A DNA stretch of 64,000 bases from Fibrobacter sp. UWB5 (GCF_002210295.1 NZ_MWQH01000001.1:558001-622000), one strand, 5' to 3'; shown: positions 32,998-43,033, numbered from the stretch's first letter. Translations and numbers: made by a program. The notes: a model not told the origin generated them from the letters alone.

Positions 32998-34134
32998 TTA
33001 CACTCCAAAGAATTCAAACACCTTCCCGCAGATATACTCGATTTCTTCCGATTTCAACCCGTAGAACATGGGCAAACGAAGCAGACGGTTACTTTCGTTG
33101 GTGGTATACTTGTCATCTCCGTGGAATCTGCCGAATCGCATACCTGCGGGCGACGAATGCAGAGGCACATAGTGGAACACCGCGAGAATGCCGTTATACA
33201 CCAAATGCTTCAAGAGCGCCGTTCGCGTCGCAAGATCTTCCACCTTCAGGTAAAACATGTGTGCGTTGTGTTTGCAATGTTCCGGAATGTACGGCAACTC
33301 GACCAGGCCCTTTTCGGCAAGGGTCGCAAGCCTTTCACGATAGGCGTTCCAGCTCGCCATACGTGCATCATTGATGATGTCGGCACATTCCAGTTCAGCG
33401 TAAAGATAAGCCGCGTTCAGCTCGCTCGGCAAATAGCTAGAACCGAGTTCCACCCAAGTGTATTTATCGACTTCGCCACGGTGGAACTGACAGCGGTTCG
33501 TGCCTTTCTCGCGGATAATCTCTGCACGATCGTTGTACTTGGGGTCATTGATGAGCAACGCGCCACCTTCGCCCATGCTGTAGTTCTTGGTCTCATGATA
33601 GCTGTAACAACCAAAGTCACCAAGCGTTCCGAGTGCACGGCCCTTGTAGGTCGCCATCATGCCCTGTGCGGCATCTTCGACCACAAACAAATTATGGCGT
33701 TTCGCGATTTCGTTTATCTTGTCCATCTCGCAGGCGACCCCCGCATAGTGGACCGGCACAATCGCCTTCGTCTTTTTGGTAATGGCGTCTTCGATAAGCT
33801 TTTCGTCCAGATTCATCGTGTCGGGGCGAATGTCCACGAACACGCATTTAGCCCCCTGCGAAACAAACGCATCGGCCGTGCTCACGAAAGTAAACGAGGG
33901 CATAATCACCTCGTCGCCGGGAGCGACATTACAGAGACGGGCAGACATTTCGAGAGCGTGGGTGCAGCTAGTGGTCAGGAGCGCCTTCGCGGCCCCCGTA
34001 TGCTTTTCGAGCCATTCATGACAACGCAGGTTGAACGTTCCGTCACCACAAATACGACCGCTCTCCACGGCCTGCTTCACATAATCAAATTCCATCCCCA
34101 CAAAGGGAGGCTTGTTGAAAGGAATTTTGTTCAT
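32998..34134 (-). CDS. wecE: dTDP-4-amino-4,6-dideoxygalactose transaminase WecE
   Basis: 378 residues, DegT/DnrJ/EryC1 family and close to E. coli WecE (RffA) along its whole length: IPFNKPPFVGMEFDYV, SGRICGDGTFNLRCHEWLE, DEVIMPSFTFVSTADAFV, the PLP lysine in SYHETKNYSMGEGGAL (near 182), EKGTNRCQFHRGEVDKYTW and FHYVPLHSSPAG. It makes dTDP-Fuc4N from the 4-keto-6-deoxy sugar using glutamate. The gene is less AT-rich than the acyl cassette next to it. No rmlA/rmlB is in the window; these must be elsewhere. Confidence 0.93.
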   Translation of the reverse strand: MNKIPFNKPPFVGMEFDYVKQAVESGRICGDGTFNLRCHEWLEKHTGAAKALLTTSCTHALEMSARLCNVAPGDEVIMPSFTFVSTADAFVSQGAKCVFVDIRPDTMNLDEKLIEDAITKKTKAIVPVHYAGVACEMDKINEIAKRHNLFVVEDAAQGMMATYKGRALGTLGDFGCYSYHETKNYSMGEGGALLINDPKYNDRAEIIREKGTNRCQFHRGEVDKYTWVELGSSYLPSELNAAYLYAELECADIINDARMASWNAYRERLATLAEKGLVELPYIPEHCKHNAHMFYLKVEDLATRTALLKHLVYNGILAVFHYVPLHSSPAGMRFGRFHGDDKYTTNESNRLLRLPMFYGLKSEEIEYICGKVFEFFGV

Positions 34135-34195
34135 GTCCGAAATATAAACTTTATTTTACTAAACGGAGCGATTTCTTTCAAAAAAGTTGCAAAAA

Positions 34196-35374
34196 TCAGT
34201 TCAGTACCATATACGGCACCCAACGGCGATAAAATTTCGCCTGAAATTCAAGCGGCGAAAGAATTGGTTCGTGATCCCCCTGCACAATAAAGCGCACATC
34301 AGGGTGTTTTCTTGCTAAATCAGCAATAATCCGCAATGTTCCGAACAGGCGCTCATAATAGAGTTTTTCAGTTTTAATAGGATCATCGCTAATGGGGAAA
34401 CGGGTATCGCGGGTTGTCCAGGCGATAAAACGCTTTTGCGTAGTATCGGCAAGCAGGCTATCCATTTTTGCGACCATCATACTATCAGGCGAATCTTTAG
34501 ATGTAAACAAAGCTTCGGCAAATCCGATTTTGTGAACGTACTTATTACGGCGCTGAATCAGAGAATCGCCTCCGAATAAGAACGTATTCTTAAAGCCTAT
34601 TTTGGCTAAACGATTGGGTATAAACAAGGAATCTATTCTTTCCGTCGAATCTTTCCAAACCGAATCCAACAAGTCTTCACACTCTGCCGTACGTGTCCGT
34701 GAATACCTACGGAAATGAGCTCCGTAATTTGTAAGATTCTTGCTGAATATAGTCAACTCGCTATTAAGCCTATTTGTATCCATGGGGATTCCCCACGACT
34801 CCACAAGAACTACCACATTGCTGCGGGCGGTATCTATGTATTGGCGCGTAATCTTGACGGAATCAGTAACATTGTAGCGATCTTTAAAATTGCTTGGCAG
34901 TTGGTTGCGTGGCGGGGTATAGGGAGTAAGCCGAGATAACGTCCGCAACATAGGGAATTCAAACAAAGGCTGAGAAGGAACAATATTCAGGAAAAGAATG
35001 TGCACGGACAAACAAGAAAATAAAACTAGATTTATTGCCGACACATCTATTTTCTTAACAGGACGAGTAACAAGAAGGGCTATGGGTACAGTCACAAAAG
35101 GAAGAAAAAAATACCAAACAAAAGTCTCTTTTCGCACGTAAAGAAAATTAGACATATCAACAAAAGAACTCAGTAGAAGAGCAGCAACAATAATAAAGCG
35201 CCAAAGGATCGCTCGTCGATTCCTTACATACACATAAAGCAAAAGCAAGGCCAAGGCAAAAAAACTGAATATTCCATGGGGAATATAATAATACTCTTTC
35301 TCAAATGTCGCTAAATATGGTATAACGCTCACAAACGCAGATGCCGCAAAAATATAAAGCAAGCTTTTTATCAT
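34196..35374 (-). CDS. Membrane-anchored alkaline-phosphatase-superfamily protein B
   Basis: 392 residues. Five or so membrane helices (to about 140), then a periplasmic domain. Metal-site-like motifs: NVVVLVESWGIPMD (about 196), SRTRTAECEDLLDSVW (possible Thr nucleophile, about 235) and FIVQGDHEPILSP (about 370). This is the layout of LtaS/EptA-like phosphoglycerol or phosphoethanolamine transferases, but the motifs are divergent. Paralogue of the 37076 gene. It overlaps the GT-C-like gene before it by four bases, suggesting they act as a pair on lipid-linked or surface glycans. Confidence 0.7.
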   Translation of the reverse strand: MIKSLLYIFAASAFVSVIPYLATFEKEYYYIPHGIFSFFALALLLLYVYVRNRRAILWRFIIVAALLLSSFVDMSNFLYVRKETFVWYFFLPFVTVPIALLVTRPVKKIDVSAINLVLFSCLSVHILFLNIVPSQPLFEFPMLRTLSRLTPYTPPRNQLPSNFKDRYNVTDSVKITRQYIDTARSNVVVLVESWGIPMDTNRLNSELTIFSKNLTNYGAHFRRYSRTRTAECEDLLDSVWKDSTERIDSLFIPNRLAKIGFKNTFLFGGDSLIQRRNKYVHKIGFAEALFTSKDSPDSMMVAKMDSLLADTTQKRFIAWTTRDTRFPISDDPIKTEKLYYERLFGTLRIIADLARKHPDVRFIVQGDHEPILSPLEFQAKFYRRWVPYMVLN

Positions 35375-37059
35375 AGCGAATCCTTTACCAAAGAATACTT
35401 GTAAACACCAATACCATTAAAATCACGAACAATATCAACAATCACTGAATCATAGTAGTGATTCGTCAAAAAATTTGACAGTTCAGATTCTCCGACAACC
35501 AAGACATTATCATTGATTACATCCCTCAAAGGGTTTTCCATTCCCCGTTTACGGAATTCTCTTTCCATACTCGGAAAATACATAGTCCATCCCCCCTCCG
35601 GAACAAACCTATTTTGGCTACCAAACATTTCTGATAAATAAGGTGGAGTTTTATTAATTGACAAGCGCATACCTATGTCTGGAGAAACCATAAGTAGTGT
35701 TGAATCCGGTAAAGAATCAACGTACTTAAAGAATCCTGCATAATCCATTTTAGTTATTCTTTTTGAATAATAAAAAGCATGTACAGATTCTCTATCTGTA
35801 GCATAAATAAAAACATTCAAAATAGCCACCAAAGCAATAACAGCACTCGAAATGGTTCTAGAAAAATACAAATTAAATTTTTTATTTATATCTTCCACTG
35901 AAGGGAAACACGGAATTAGAGCTACAATTGCATAAAGCCACAAACCAGATTCAACGCGATAAATAAGTCGCGCAATGCTCAAGAAATACCCTATATAGCA
36001 AAGAATCAGAGCCAGTAAGCACCATACCACATATGATTTTTTGTTATTGGTAAGAATTAACAAAAAAGAAATCAACATCCAAAACCACACGATAGGTTCC
36101 TTTGCGCATCGAGGTAAAATATTTATCGTCGAATAAAAAAGTTCAACAGGGTCTTTTTTAACAATATGTGTTTTAAGGACACTATCGAAAACACTCAAAT
36201 TTCTCATGGAAAACACTTCATTATCATAAAACTTCCAATTTCGAATCATTTTAAAATCATCGCCCCAATTTCCCAATTCCTCTAAATCCTCATAAATTTT
36301 TTCGTCATCAGTCGCATGAAAATCATTTAAACGTACTCTCGCCTTTTGAAAATCAATATATGCCTGATATTCTGGAGAACCATACGCTAGCTGGTCTATT
36401 TTTTTTAGGCCAAATGTACAAGTAACAAGTAAAGACAAGAATACAATAAATATTTTTTTTCTGCACATGAATTTACAATTCACAGCCAAAAGTACTGCCA
36501 AAAAAGGCATGCCCATCAAAAAAGCATCATAACGCATTACAGAACCCCAAAGCATAAGAAACAAAGATAAAATAAGTACAATTATTCCATTCCGTCTTTC
36601 ATCCGGACCTACTGGCAACATTTCAAAAGCAAACAGAATTATTCCCGCTGCAGTCAGTGCCGATGCACATTGCGTAAATTGCAAAGCCAGATAAAAATCC
36701 GGAGCAAAAAAAGTTAAGAAAAGCATTGCCAAAATTAAGCCCAATCTTACACCTAGCAAACGAATAATAACGTAAGATATTGTGGTAAAAGACGCAAAAA
36801 CAGCAAAAGTTTCTCCTATATAATACCAGCCTATCTTTGGAAATAAGTAATATAAAGGAAGTAATACATAACCATACACAACATTAATAAATGTCATGTG
36901 AACATTATAATCATCTCCATAAACACCTTCAAGAATCCGAGACATGGCGTAATCATCTGAAATGCCAAACATAATCACGCCAAAGAAATGCGTAATAAAA
37001 ATGAAGAATACATTAATAATTACAGCAAGGAATAATGAATGTTTGCTAAATAAATACAT
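35371..37059 (-). CDS. Polytopic GT-C-like membrane protein B
   Basis: 562 residues with about ten membrane helices and a C-terminal soluble domain of about 130 residues. Near the N-terminus GISDDYAMSRILEG (about 32-45) places two Asp in the first outer loop, as in GT-C glycosyltransferases that use lipid-phosphate sugars. FINVVYGYVLLPLYYLFPK is shared with the 38315 protein. The exact family is not recognised. AT-rich, overlaps the phosphatase-superfamily gene (ATGA). Confidence 0.65.
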   Translation of the reverse strand: MYLFSKHSLFLAVIINVFFIFITHFFGVIMFGISDDYAMSRILEGVYGDDYNVHMTFINVVYGYVLLPLYYLFPKIGWYYIGETFAVFASFTTISYVIIRLLGVRLGLILAMLFLTFFAPDFYLALQFTQCASALTAAGIILFAFEMLPVGPDERRNGIIVLILSLFLMLWGSVMRYDAFLMGMPFLAVLLAVNCKFMCRKKIFIVFLSLLVTCTFGLKKIDQLAYGSPEYQAYIDFQKARVRLNDFHATDDEKIYEDLEELGNWGDDFKMIRNWKFYDNEVFSMRNLSVFDSVLKTHIVKKDPVELFYSTINILPRCAKEPIVWFWMLISFLLILTNNKKSYVVWCLLALILCYIGYFLSIARLIYRVESGLWLYAIVALIPCFPSVEDINKKFNLYFSRTISSAVIALVAILNVFIYATDRESVHAFYYSKRITKMDYAGFFKYVDSLPDSTLLMVSPDIGMRLSINKTPPYLSEMFGSQNRFVPEGGWTMYFPSMEREFRKRGMENPLRDVINDNVLVVGESELSNFLTNHYYDSVIVDIVRDFNGIGVYKYSLVKDSL

Positions 37060-37075
37060 ATTTCAACCCTCTATA

Positions 37076-38281
37076 TCAATTCAGCACTACATACGGCACC
37101 CAATGGCGGTAAAATTTCCGCTGAAACTCCATTGGCGCCAATATCGGCTCGTGGTCACCCTGCACCACAAAGCGCACCTCGGGGTGTTTTTTCGCCAAAT
37201 CAGCCACTGCCTGCAGGGTCCCGAACAATCGTTCAAAATACAACCGCTCCGTCTCAGCAGCATCTTCGCTAATGGGGAATCGCGTATCACGCGTGGTCCA
37301 AGCAATAAAATGCTTTGCGGTATCCTGCAGACTCAACAAGGAATCAATCATCCCCGCCATCACATTATCCGTCGTCGCCGAGTCCGTCCAAAACGCTTCC
37401 TGGAAACCAATGTTACGGATGTACTTATAGCGCCATTGGACCGTAGAATCCCCACCAAAGAAGAATGACGTCAAATAACCGAGTTGTGCAAAACGGCTTG
37501 GCATAAATAGGGTATCCCTTTGCCCGGTAGAATCCCTCCACGTGGTATCCATCAGGTCTTCTCGTTCCGCCATATAAGTACGACTAAACTTCCTGGCATG
37601 CACGCCCCGCTTTTGGAGCACACTCCCAAACACGGTCATTTCCCTTGCAAACATTGCTGAATCCATGGGAATCCCCCAGGATTCCACAAGCACAACGACA
37701 TTGCTACGAGTTGTATCTACATAATCCTTAGTGACCGATACAGAATGCGTGACGTCATACGCTGATTTTATTGATTCCGGAATATGCATCCTATCTACGC
37801 TTTGCTGGCTCTGCGCCATATACAGCGGGACTGAGAACTGCATCAGCGGCTGATCGGGATAAATCCGCATTGCCCCGAAATGGGCAAAGAAAGAAACAAA
37901 TAGCACTAGATTCACATTTCGTACGGATATTCCCTTGACATCTTTCAAAAGAGCGAGAGCGACAAGGCAACTCACAAACGGAATCAGGCCATAATAGCCA
38001 ACACCGCTCTTTTTCGCCGTCAATATGGTCAGCAGATCCACCCAAGAGAGCGCAACCAGCAGCACATAAAACAATGCAACAAACCACTTCTTCTCGCCAA
38101 AGGTCCTTTTAAGGCAGACGTAGAACAGCAGCACTGCAAAAACGCCATACTCGAACAGGCCGCGGGTAATCCCCTGCCCCTTTTCAAAGGTCAGCAGGTA
38201 AGGGGCTATTGTCACAAGCGCCGTCGACATGCCCACAAGCGAAACTGTCTTTACGTTCTTTTTTATGCTATTTTTCACCAT
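37076..38281 (-). CDS. Membrane-anchored alkaline-phosphatase-superfamily protein A
   Basis: 401 residues; same architecture as the 34196 protein, with shared blocks NVVVLVESWGIPMD, AEREDLMDTTWRDST, HFIAWTTRDTRFPIS, FVVQGDHEPILAPMEF and the end FYRHWVPYVVLN. It is less AT-rich than its copy, so the pair has diverged in composition as well. Predicted to modify periplasmic glycan or lipid by phosphotransfer or hydrolysis; substrate unknown. Start ATG at 38281, 33 bases after the GT-C gene. Confidence 0.7.
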   Translation of the reverse strand: MVKNSIKKNVKTVSLVGMSTALVTIAPYLLTFEKGQGITRGLFEYGVFAVLLFYVCLKRTFGEKKWFVALFYVLLVALSWVDLLTILTAKKSGVGYYGLIPFVSCLVALALLKDVKGISVRNVNLVLFVSFFAHFGAMRIYPDQPLMQFSVPLYMAQSQQSVDRMHIPESIKSAYDVTHSVSVTKDYVDTTRSNVVVLVESWGIPMDSAMFAREMTVFGSVLQKRGVHARKFSRTYMAEREDLMDTTWRDSTGQRDTLFMPSRFAQLGYLTSFFFGGDSTVQWRYKYIRNIGFQEAFWTDSATTDNVMAGMIDSLLSLQDTAKHFIAWTTRDTRFPISEDAAETERLYFERLFGTLQAVADLAKKHPEVRFVVQGDHEPILAPMEFQRKFYRHWVPYVVLN

Positions 38282-38314
38282 TCAACACCATCGCCGGCAC
38301 ATCATACGGTTTAT

Positions 38315-39994
38315 TTATTCAAAATACTTAAAAAACTTAACGGTGCCCATTTCGCGAAGCGTATCTACCTTTACGTTTTCATAATAATGCCTATGCAAAT
38401 AATCTAATAAAAATTCGTCATTCGCAATGACAACAACATTTTCTTTCACAACATCTCGCATAGGATTTTCAACCCCATACTGTTTTAAGGCGTTTTCAAC
38501 ATCCGGGAAATAGGGAGTCCAAAAGCCAAAAGACACCATCCTTTTCCAACTGCCAATCGGGGAAGATAAATAAAGTGGTTGTATACAACGGGAAAAAATA
38601 TGATATGTATCCATCGGCATCAAAAAAACAGTATTTTCCGGTAAAGAATCCATATACCTAAAGACGGTCTGGTAATCACTCTTCAGTGATTCCTGCCGCG
38701 ACACATTCAAAAAATGGCCATTCGCATTAGAATGTATAAAAGAATGAGTATAAAAGAAATTGACCGTATACACGACAAAACACATTCCCATCACGGCCAA
38801 CAAAAGACGGCGAGAGATAGGCCTAAAGCCTTTTAACAAAGGAATCGCCAAGACTGAAGCGTAAAGCCACAAACCTGTTTCCACTCGATACACCAACCGC
38901 ATCATATAAAGAAGGTAAGACATTTCTGCCAACACAATAAAAAAAGCGCCCCACATATATAACGAGCGACGCCCATTGAGACACAAAAGTAAGAGACCAA
39001 CGAAGCAAAATGCCCAGCAACACGGATAAGATAAGGACAAATCGAATCTATAAAGAACCTTTAACGGGTTTTCAGACCATTTTAGAGGATATGTATATTT
39101 CGCTATTTTATCCGTAAATCTTTTTAGGGAATCTGGAGCAAAATTTTCTTTGTCATAGAAGATCCAATTCTGTAAAAGCGAATAATCTTCGCCATACATT
39201 CCACTTTCTTCTAATTCTTCATAGACAGCATCTTTATCATAATTTGTTTTATCGCCCAACATTACACGAGTTGGCTGAAAATTTAAATATGTTTGATACT
39301 CCGGCGCAGAATAATGAATTTCATTGAAATATTTTGCGCCACACAATCCCAACAACACAACAGTAATGCACAGTAAGAATCGATATCTATATGTATAGAG
39401 TTTCTTTATATAAAAAAGCATAATAAAAGCTAAGAACGGCAACCCCATTAAAAAGGCGTCATTACGCATGCAATATCCCCATAGTATAAGGATGAATGCC
39501 AACGCAAGAATTTTCTTTTGCGAAAATCCTCCATCTATACCATATACAAAAAGAAGCATTCCCGCTGCACCAAGAGCAGCAGCACATTGGGTAAATTGAA
39601 GCGTCAGGTAGAAGTCTCTCGCAAAGCAAGCTACAATCAAAAACGAAATGATTGTTCCCCATTGCGGTCCTACTTTTTTGATAATTACATATGATATAAC
39701 CGTAAAAGAAATAAATACGCCAATGACTTCGCCGATGTAATACCAACTAATTTTTGGAAACAAATAATATAAAGGCAATAAAGCGTATCCATATAAAACA
39801 TTGACAAATGTCATTCGGACATTATACGAATCGCCGTAAGCACCTTCTAAAATTCGTGCCATAAACACATCATCGCACAGACCCACAAAAAAATTCTCCC
39901 CTAGTCCAAAACAAACTAGGAGAAAAAACAGATTGAGTGCTAGTGCAATTTTTACGGCGTAATTCCTTTCACCACACATATAAAAACATTTCAT
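38315..39994 (-). CDS. Polytopic GT-C-like membrane protein A
   Basis: 559 residues, about ten membrane helices and a C-terminal soluble part; paralogue of the 35371 protein. The N-terminal GLCDDVFMARILEGAYGDS aligns with GISDDYAMSRILEGVYGDD, and the ends share NPLRDVI/NPMRDVV. Possible lipid-sugar-dependent glycosyltransferase; the conserved Asp-Asp is the main support. First gene of the minus-strand unit that runs down to the LuxE-LuxC gene. An alternative ATG is at 39979. Confidence 0.65.
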   Translation of the reverse strand: MKCFYMCGERNYAVKIALALNLFFLLVCFGLGENFFVGLCDDVFMARILEGAYGDSYNVRMTFVNVLYGYALLPLYYLFPKISWYYIGEVIGVFISFTVISYVIIKKVGPQWGTIISFLIVACFARDFYLTLQFTQCAAALGAAGMLLFVYGIDGGFSQKKILALAFILILWGYCMRNDAFLMGLPFLAFIMLFYIKKLYTYRYRFLLCITVVLLGLCGAKYFNEIHYSAPEYQTYLNFQPTRVMLGDKTNYDKDAVYEELEESGMYGEDYSLLQNWIFYDKENFAPDSLKRFTDKIAKYTYPLKWSENPLKVLYRFDLSLSYPCCWAFCFVGLLLLCLNGRRSLYMWGAFFIVLAEMSYLLYMMRLVYRVETGLWLYASVLAIPLLKGFRPISRRLLLAVMGMCFVVYTVNFFYTHSFIHSNANGHFLNVSRQESLKSDYQTVFRYMDSLPENTVFLMPMDTYHIFSRCIQPLYLSSPIGSWKRMVSFGFWTPYFPDVENALKQYGVENPMRDVVKENVVVIANDEFLLDYLHRHYYENVKVDTLREMGTVKFFKYFE

Positions 39995-40100
39995 TTGGTT
40001 ATTGATTGAAAACGTATATAGGCAAGGAAAACGCGCTAAAGGAAAAAAACGGAAAAGAACGCATGGAAATAAGGACTATCAAAGAAACGGCAAACAAAAA

Positions 40101-40135
40101 AAAGGAGACCCCTGAAAGAGAGTCTCCTTTTTTAT
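40101..40135. terminator. Bidirectional terminator downstream of pilA-like gene
   Basis: AAAGGAGAC (40101-40109) pairs with GTCTCCTTT (40122-40130), followed by T runs on both strands. It ends the pilin transcript (minus) before the first surface-glycan unit. Confidence 0.8.
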
Positions 40136-40147
40136 TATACAATGTTA

Positions 40148-40642
40148 TTAGTTGCCAATTGCAGTGCAGGTACCCGATCCACCGATATTGCAGAAGTTCG
40201 GGGTAAGCGGCTGCTGACAATTGGCCAGGCTGCTAACCTTCGGCTCATAGGAAACAGCACCACCAGACGACGAGTTTGCGGAAATGTCAAGACGCCAAAC
40301 ACCATTCACGCAGTCGTTCAGAGTTGCACCCGCAGTAGCCGTCCACGCAGACGCCTTACCGGAGGTGATTGCCACATCATTACCCGTTTTGAAACCATCG
40401 TAGGTGAAGACCGTGGACGTCGGAACGGAATAGCCGATAGCCTGCATAGAACCGACAACCGTCCCCTTTTCTGCCACGTATGCGTCCTGCAACTTCACGT
40501 AGGTACCGGCGGCGGGGCCTACTTCGGAAGCCTTGGACTTAGCGATCATGCCGAACAGTTTCGGTACTGCGACGGCGGCCAAGATGCCCATGATCACGAT
40601 CACGACCATCAATTCGATAAGGGTAAAACCTTGCTTTTTCAT
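40148..40642 (-). CDS. Type IV pilin (PilA-like)
   Basis: 164 residues. MKKQG/FTLIELMVVIVIMGILAAVAVPKL is a classical short prepilin leader with Phe +1 and Glu +5. The C-terminal half has three Cys (NDCVNG, ANCQQP, NFCNIGGSGTC), enough for the D-loop disulphide of major pilins. RBS AAGGAG before the start. A free-standing gene with a long AT-rich leader, consistent with high and regulated expression. Related in its N-terminus to the longer pseudopilin at 19326. Confidence 0.9.
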   Translation of the reverse strand: MKKQGFTLIELMVVIVIMGILAAVAVPKLFGMIAKSKASEVGPAAGTYVKLQDAYVAEKGTVVGSMQAIGYSVPTSTVFTYDGFKTGNDVAITSGKASAWTATAGATLNDCVNGVWRLDISANSSSGGAVSYEPKVSSLANCQQPLTPNFCNIGGSGTCTAIGN

Positions 40643-41015
40643 AGTGTACTCCTTGTTGATTTGTTACACACTTGTTTGGTTTCCGGCCCGTTAGTGGGCG
40701 TTCAACCGGTTTATGTCTGTAATATAAACAATTTTTTTCAGAAAAGCAATAGTTTTGCAAAATTTTTTGTATTTTTGTGTAAAAATTGTCAGACTTTTGT
40801 CACGAATTTTTACTTTGTCTGCAAAATTCTATCGTTTTTACATCAAAATCGCCATATTCCAGTCAGAACTTTGATGATGTATATATACAAATTTTTTTGA
40901 AAAAAAACATTTTTTTAAGAAAAAAACTGAATTTTTTTTTATTCCAACATGGATTAAAAAACAGAAAAACCCGGCAAAAGCCGGGTTTCAAAGACATTTT
41001 TCACGAGTTTGTCTG
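40643..41015. other. Intergenic region upstream of the pilin gene
   Basis: AT-rich; on the minus strand it holds a TTATATTA box near 40720 and an imperfect hairpin (CCGGTTGAAC..GCCCACTAACGGGC..CCGGAAACC) in the pilin leader near 40680-40710, then the terminator of the nuclease gene at 40967-40988. No gene seen. Confidence 0.4.
40961..40988 (-). terminator. Intrinsic terminator of the first Rpn-type gene
   Basis: AAACCCGGC (40967-40975), loop AAAA, GCCGGGTTT (40980-40988); on the minus strand followed by TTTCTGTTTTTT. Confidence 0.85.
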
Positions 41016-41990
41016 CTACTTCAGGGCGAAGCCTTCTGCGATAATCGCCTCGGAAACACCTTTAGAACGGAAAAACTCCGCTCGTTTGGTGTCGCGAGCA
41101 GCATTGTCCGCATCATTCTTTTCGCGCTCCTGCTGGGCACCTTTTTCCATACCCTTTTCCATGCCCCTCGCTTGGCCCTTGAGGTAGGCTTCGGCTTCGA
41201 GAGCTTCGTATTCATGACGGTCGAACATGTTTGCCTCCAGTGCTTTCAAAAGTTCAGGATTCATGCGGCTTACGCGCAGACGGTCTAATGCATTCGCAAA
41301 GATCGGATCTTCTGTTTCGGGCACCTGCAGCGGGCCTCTTGAAATGAGCCGGAGCCAGAAATCTTCGCGAGTTTTCACGCCTTTGCGCAACTGCAAAAAA
41401 TTAGGCAGGTCTACTACAATATACCTATTTTTCCGCGAAATGGGAAGAGCGTTCCCCGACTTGACTTCGTATTCGCTATAGGTGGTCCACACATCCTTGT
41501 AGATTTCCTTCGACCTGAGTACCGGATTGTTGCAGAGCCAAATGGATACTGTTTCCGGGAGCTCATAGTAGCGGTACTTGCGTTCCTCTTCCGGCAGGCC
41601 CATAAAATAGTCAGAACGATTAAACTCGTACTTGCCGCGCAGCGTGAGGTACGAATTGTAGAGCTGCAAGCGGTCAAAAAAGAAGGCATGAACCTTGTTC
41701 TGCATCTCGATATTCTTGTAGCGGTTGTCCCGGGTGTGTACCCAGACGTCGAGGCGCGCGGGGTCGTTTTCGGGCATAAAGATGTCGATGGGCTTCTCGA
41801 ATTCATATTCGAGGTCGACAATTTCATGGTCGCGGTCCAGCTGGAGCAGGCTGTTGAGTACGTCGCGGATTGTGTCCTTGTCGTCCATCAGGATGCGGAA
41901 TGTCGCCGCGTATTTGGGCAGCAGGAATTCTTCGCCCTGTTCGTTCGTGACGATGTAGTTTTTTGTAGAATGATTGGTATTGTCAGACAT
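41016..41990 (-). CDS. Rpn family PD-(D/E)XK nuclease 1
   Basis: 324 residues. The nuclease core is visible as ARLDVWVHTRDNRYKNIEMQNK (about 79-100), the Asp and Glu-x-Gln of PD-(D/E)XK. The family is often called recombination-promoting nuclease or transposase_31. It works in DNA cleavage without a standard insertion sequence; no terminal repeats were found here. The C-terminus is a coiled, charged region (GMEKGMEKGAQQERE). One of three paralogues within 4.5 kb. Confidence 0.82.
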   Translation of the reverse strand: MSDNTNHSTKNYIVTNEQGEEFLLPKYAATFRILMDDKDTIRDVLNSLLQLDRDHEIVDLEYEFEKPIDIFMPENDPARLDVWVHTRDNRYKNIEMQNKVHAFFFDRLQLYNSYLTLRGKYEFNRSDYFMGLPEEERKYRYYELPETVSIWLCNNPVLRSKEIYKDVWTTYSEYEVKSGNALPISRKNRYIVVDLPNFLQLRKGVKTREDFWLRLISRGPLQVPETEDPIFANALDRLRVSRMNPELLKALEANMFDRHEYEALEAEAYLKGQARGMEKGMEKGAQQEREKNDADNAARDTKRAEFFRSKGVSEAIIAEGFALK

Positions 41991-42143
41991 GTGTTTCCTT
42001 TCGTGTTAAGTTGAGGCACACTCCCTCTTTACTAACACGCCATTTTGGAGCATTTGAATACCATTTTTCCGTAAAAGCTTTGTAAAAAAAACTGGCGCGG
42101 GCTTCTTTTTACTACCTTTCGGGGCAGGAACATGGAGGACCCG

Positions 42144-42989
42144 ATGAAAAGAGTTTTGTTTTGCCTGCTGGCGTTGGCGGCTTTTGCCGCGGCGAACACT
42201 TGCACGAAGGCGTGGTACGAAATCCATGCGTTCAATTTCTTGTCGATAAAAGACGCTCCGCACCTGGATTCCGTTTACTACAGGGAGCAGCCCACCCCCG
42301 AAGAGGTCCACGAGTGGTACCAGAAGTATTACTATAAAGATGGTCTGATCCACCATTCGGTGTTCAAGTTCAGGGACAACGACCCGGTCGACAACCGGAT
42401 TTATCTCTCGGCCGACGAGGCTACGCTTACCCGGAGCGGGCGCGAGCTGTTGCTGTCAGATTCTGTCGCGGGCGACACGGTCTACTTTTTCCAGAAGATG
42501 TACAATAGCGGCGAGTTGGTTCAGACGGTCGTACACAAGTTGACGGACCTCTACGCGTCGGAACAGGACTACGACCCCGCCAGCGGCAGGCGAACCTTCG
42601 CCGAATATTTTTTCCGCAACGACACGCTGGTGTCAAGAACCGTTTACGATTACGGATCCGGAATGCGAGATTCGGCGTATTACTATTACGTGGGCGTACC
42701 CGGCGACGAGTACAAGTGCGCGGAGTATCGCGGCGACTCGCTTACGAACAACCTAACCTACAAGAAACTGGCCACGGGATTCTCCGTCGCGATCTTTAAC
42801 GACACGTTCCTGCGCGAATTTGTTATGGAAGTCCCGGAGGTGCATACCACCGCAGTCCAGAGACGGGATGATGCCCAGAAATCGCGCGAACAATCCGCCG
42901 CGCAAAGCAAGCGCCGCCCCGCAAAGATCTCGCCGCGCGCCCGCTACTTCGACCTGCTCGGCCGCTACAAACGCGCGAAGATAAGGTAG
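42144..42989 (+). CDS. Secreted hypothetical protein
   Basis: 281 residues; family not recognised. Signal peptide MKRVLFCLLALAAFAAANTC at the start; the ATG at 42144 is preceded by GGAGG. The body is rich in Tyr and Asp with beta-like stretches (VYYREQPTPEEVHEWYQKYY, TVYDYGSG, RDSAYYYYVG). The last residues, YFDLLGRYKRAKIR, resemble the DLLGR block near the end of C-terminal sorting or anchoring tails in the FCB group, though here the tail is short and basic. Confidence 0.6.
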   Translation: MKRVLFCLLALAAFAAANTCTKAWYEIHAFNFLSIKDAPHLDSVYYREQPTPEEVHEWYQKYYYKDGLIHHSVFKFRDNDPVDNRIYLSADEATLTRSGRELLLSDSVAGDTVYFFQKMYNSGELVQTVVHKLTDLYASEQDYDPASGRRTFAEYFFRNDTLVSRTVYDYGSGMRDSAYYYYVGVPGDEYKCAEYRGDSLTNNLTYKKLATGFSVAIFNDTFLREFVMEVPEVHTTAVQRRDDAQKSREQSAAQSKRRPAKISPRARYFDLLGRYKRAKIR

Positions 42990-43033
42990 GGTTCGGTCGT
43001 TGCCGCTTTGGTCAGGACTTAAGTTGAATTATT

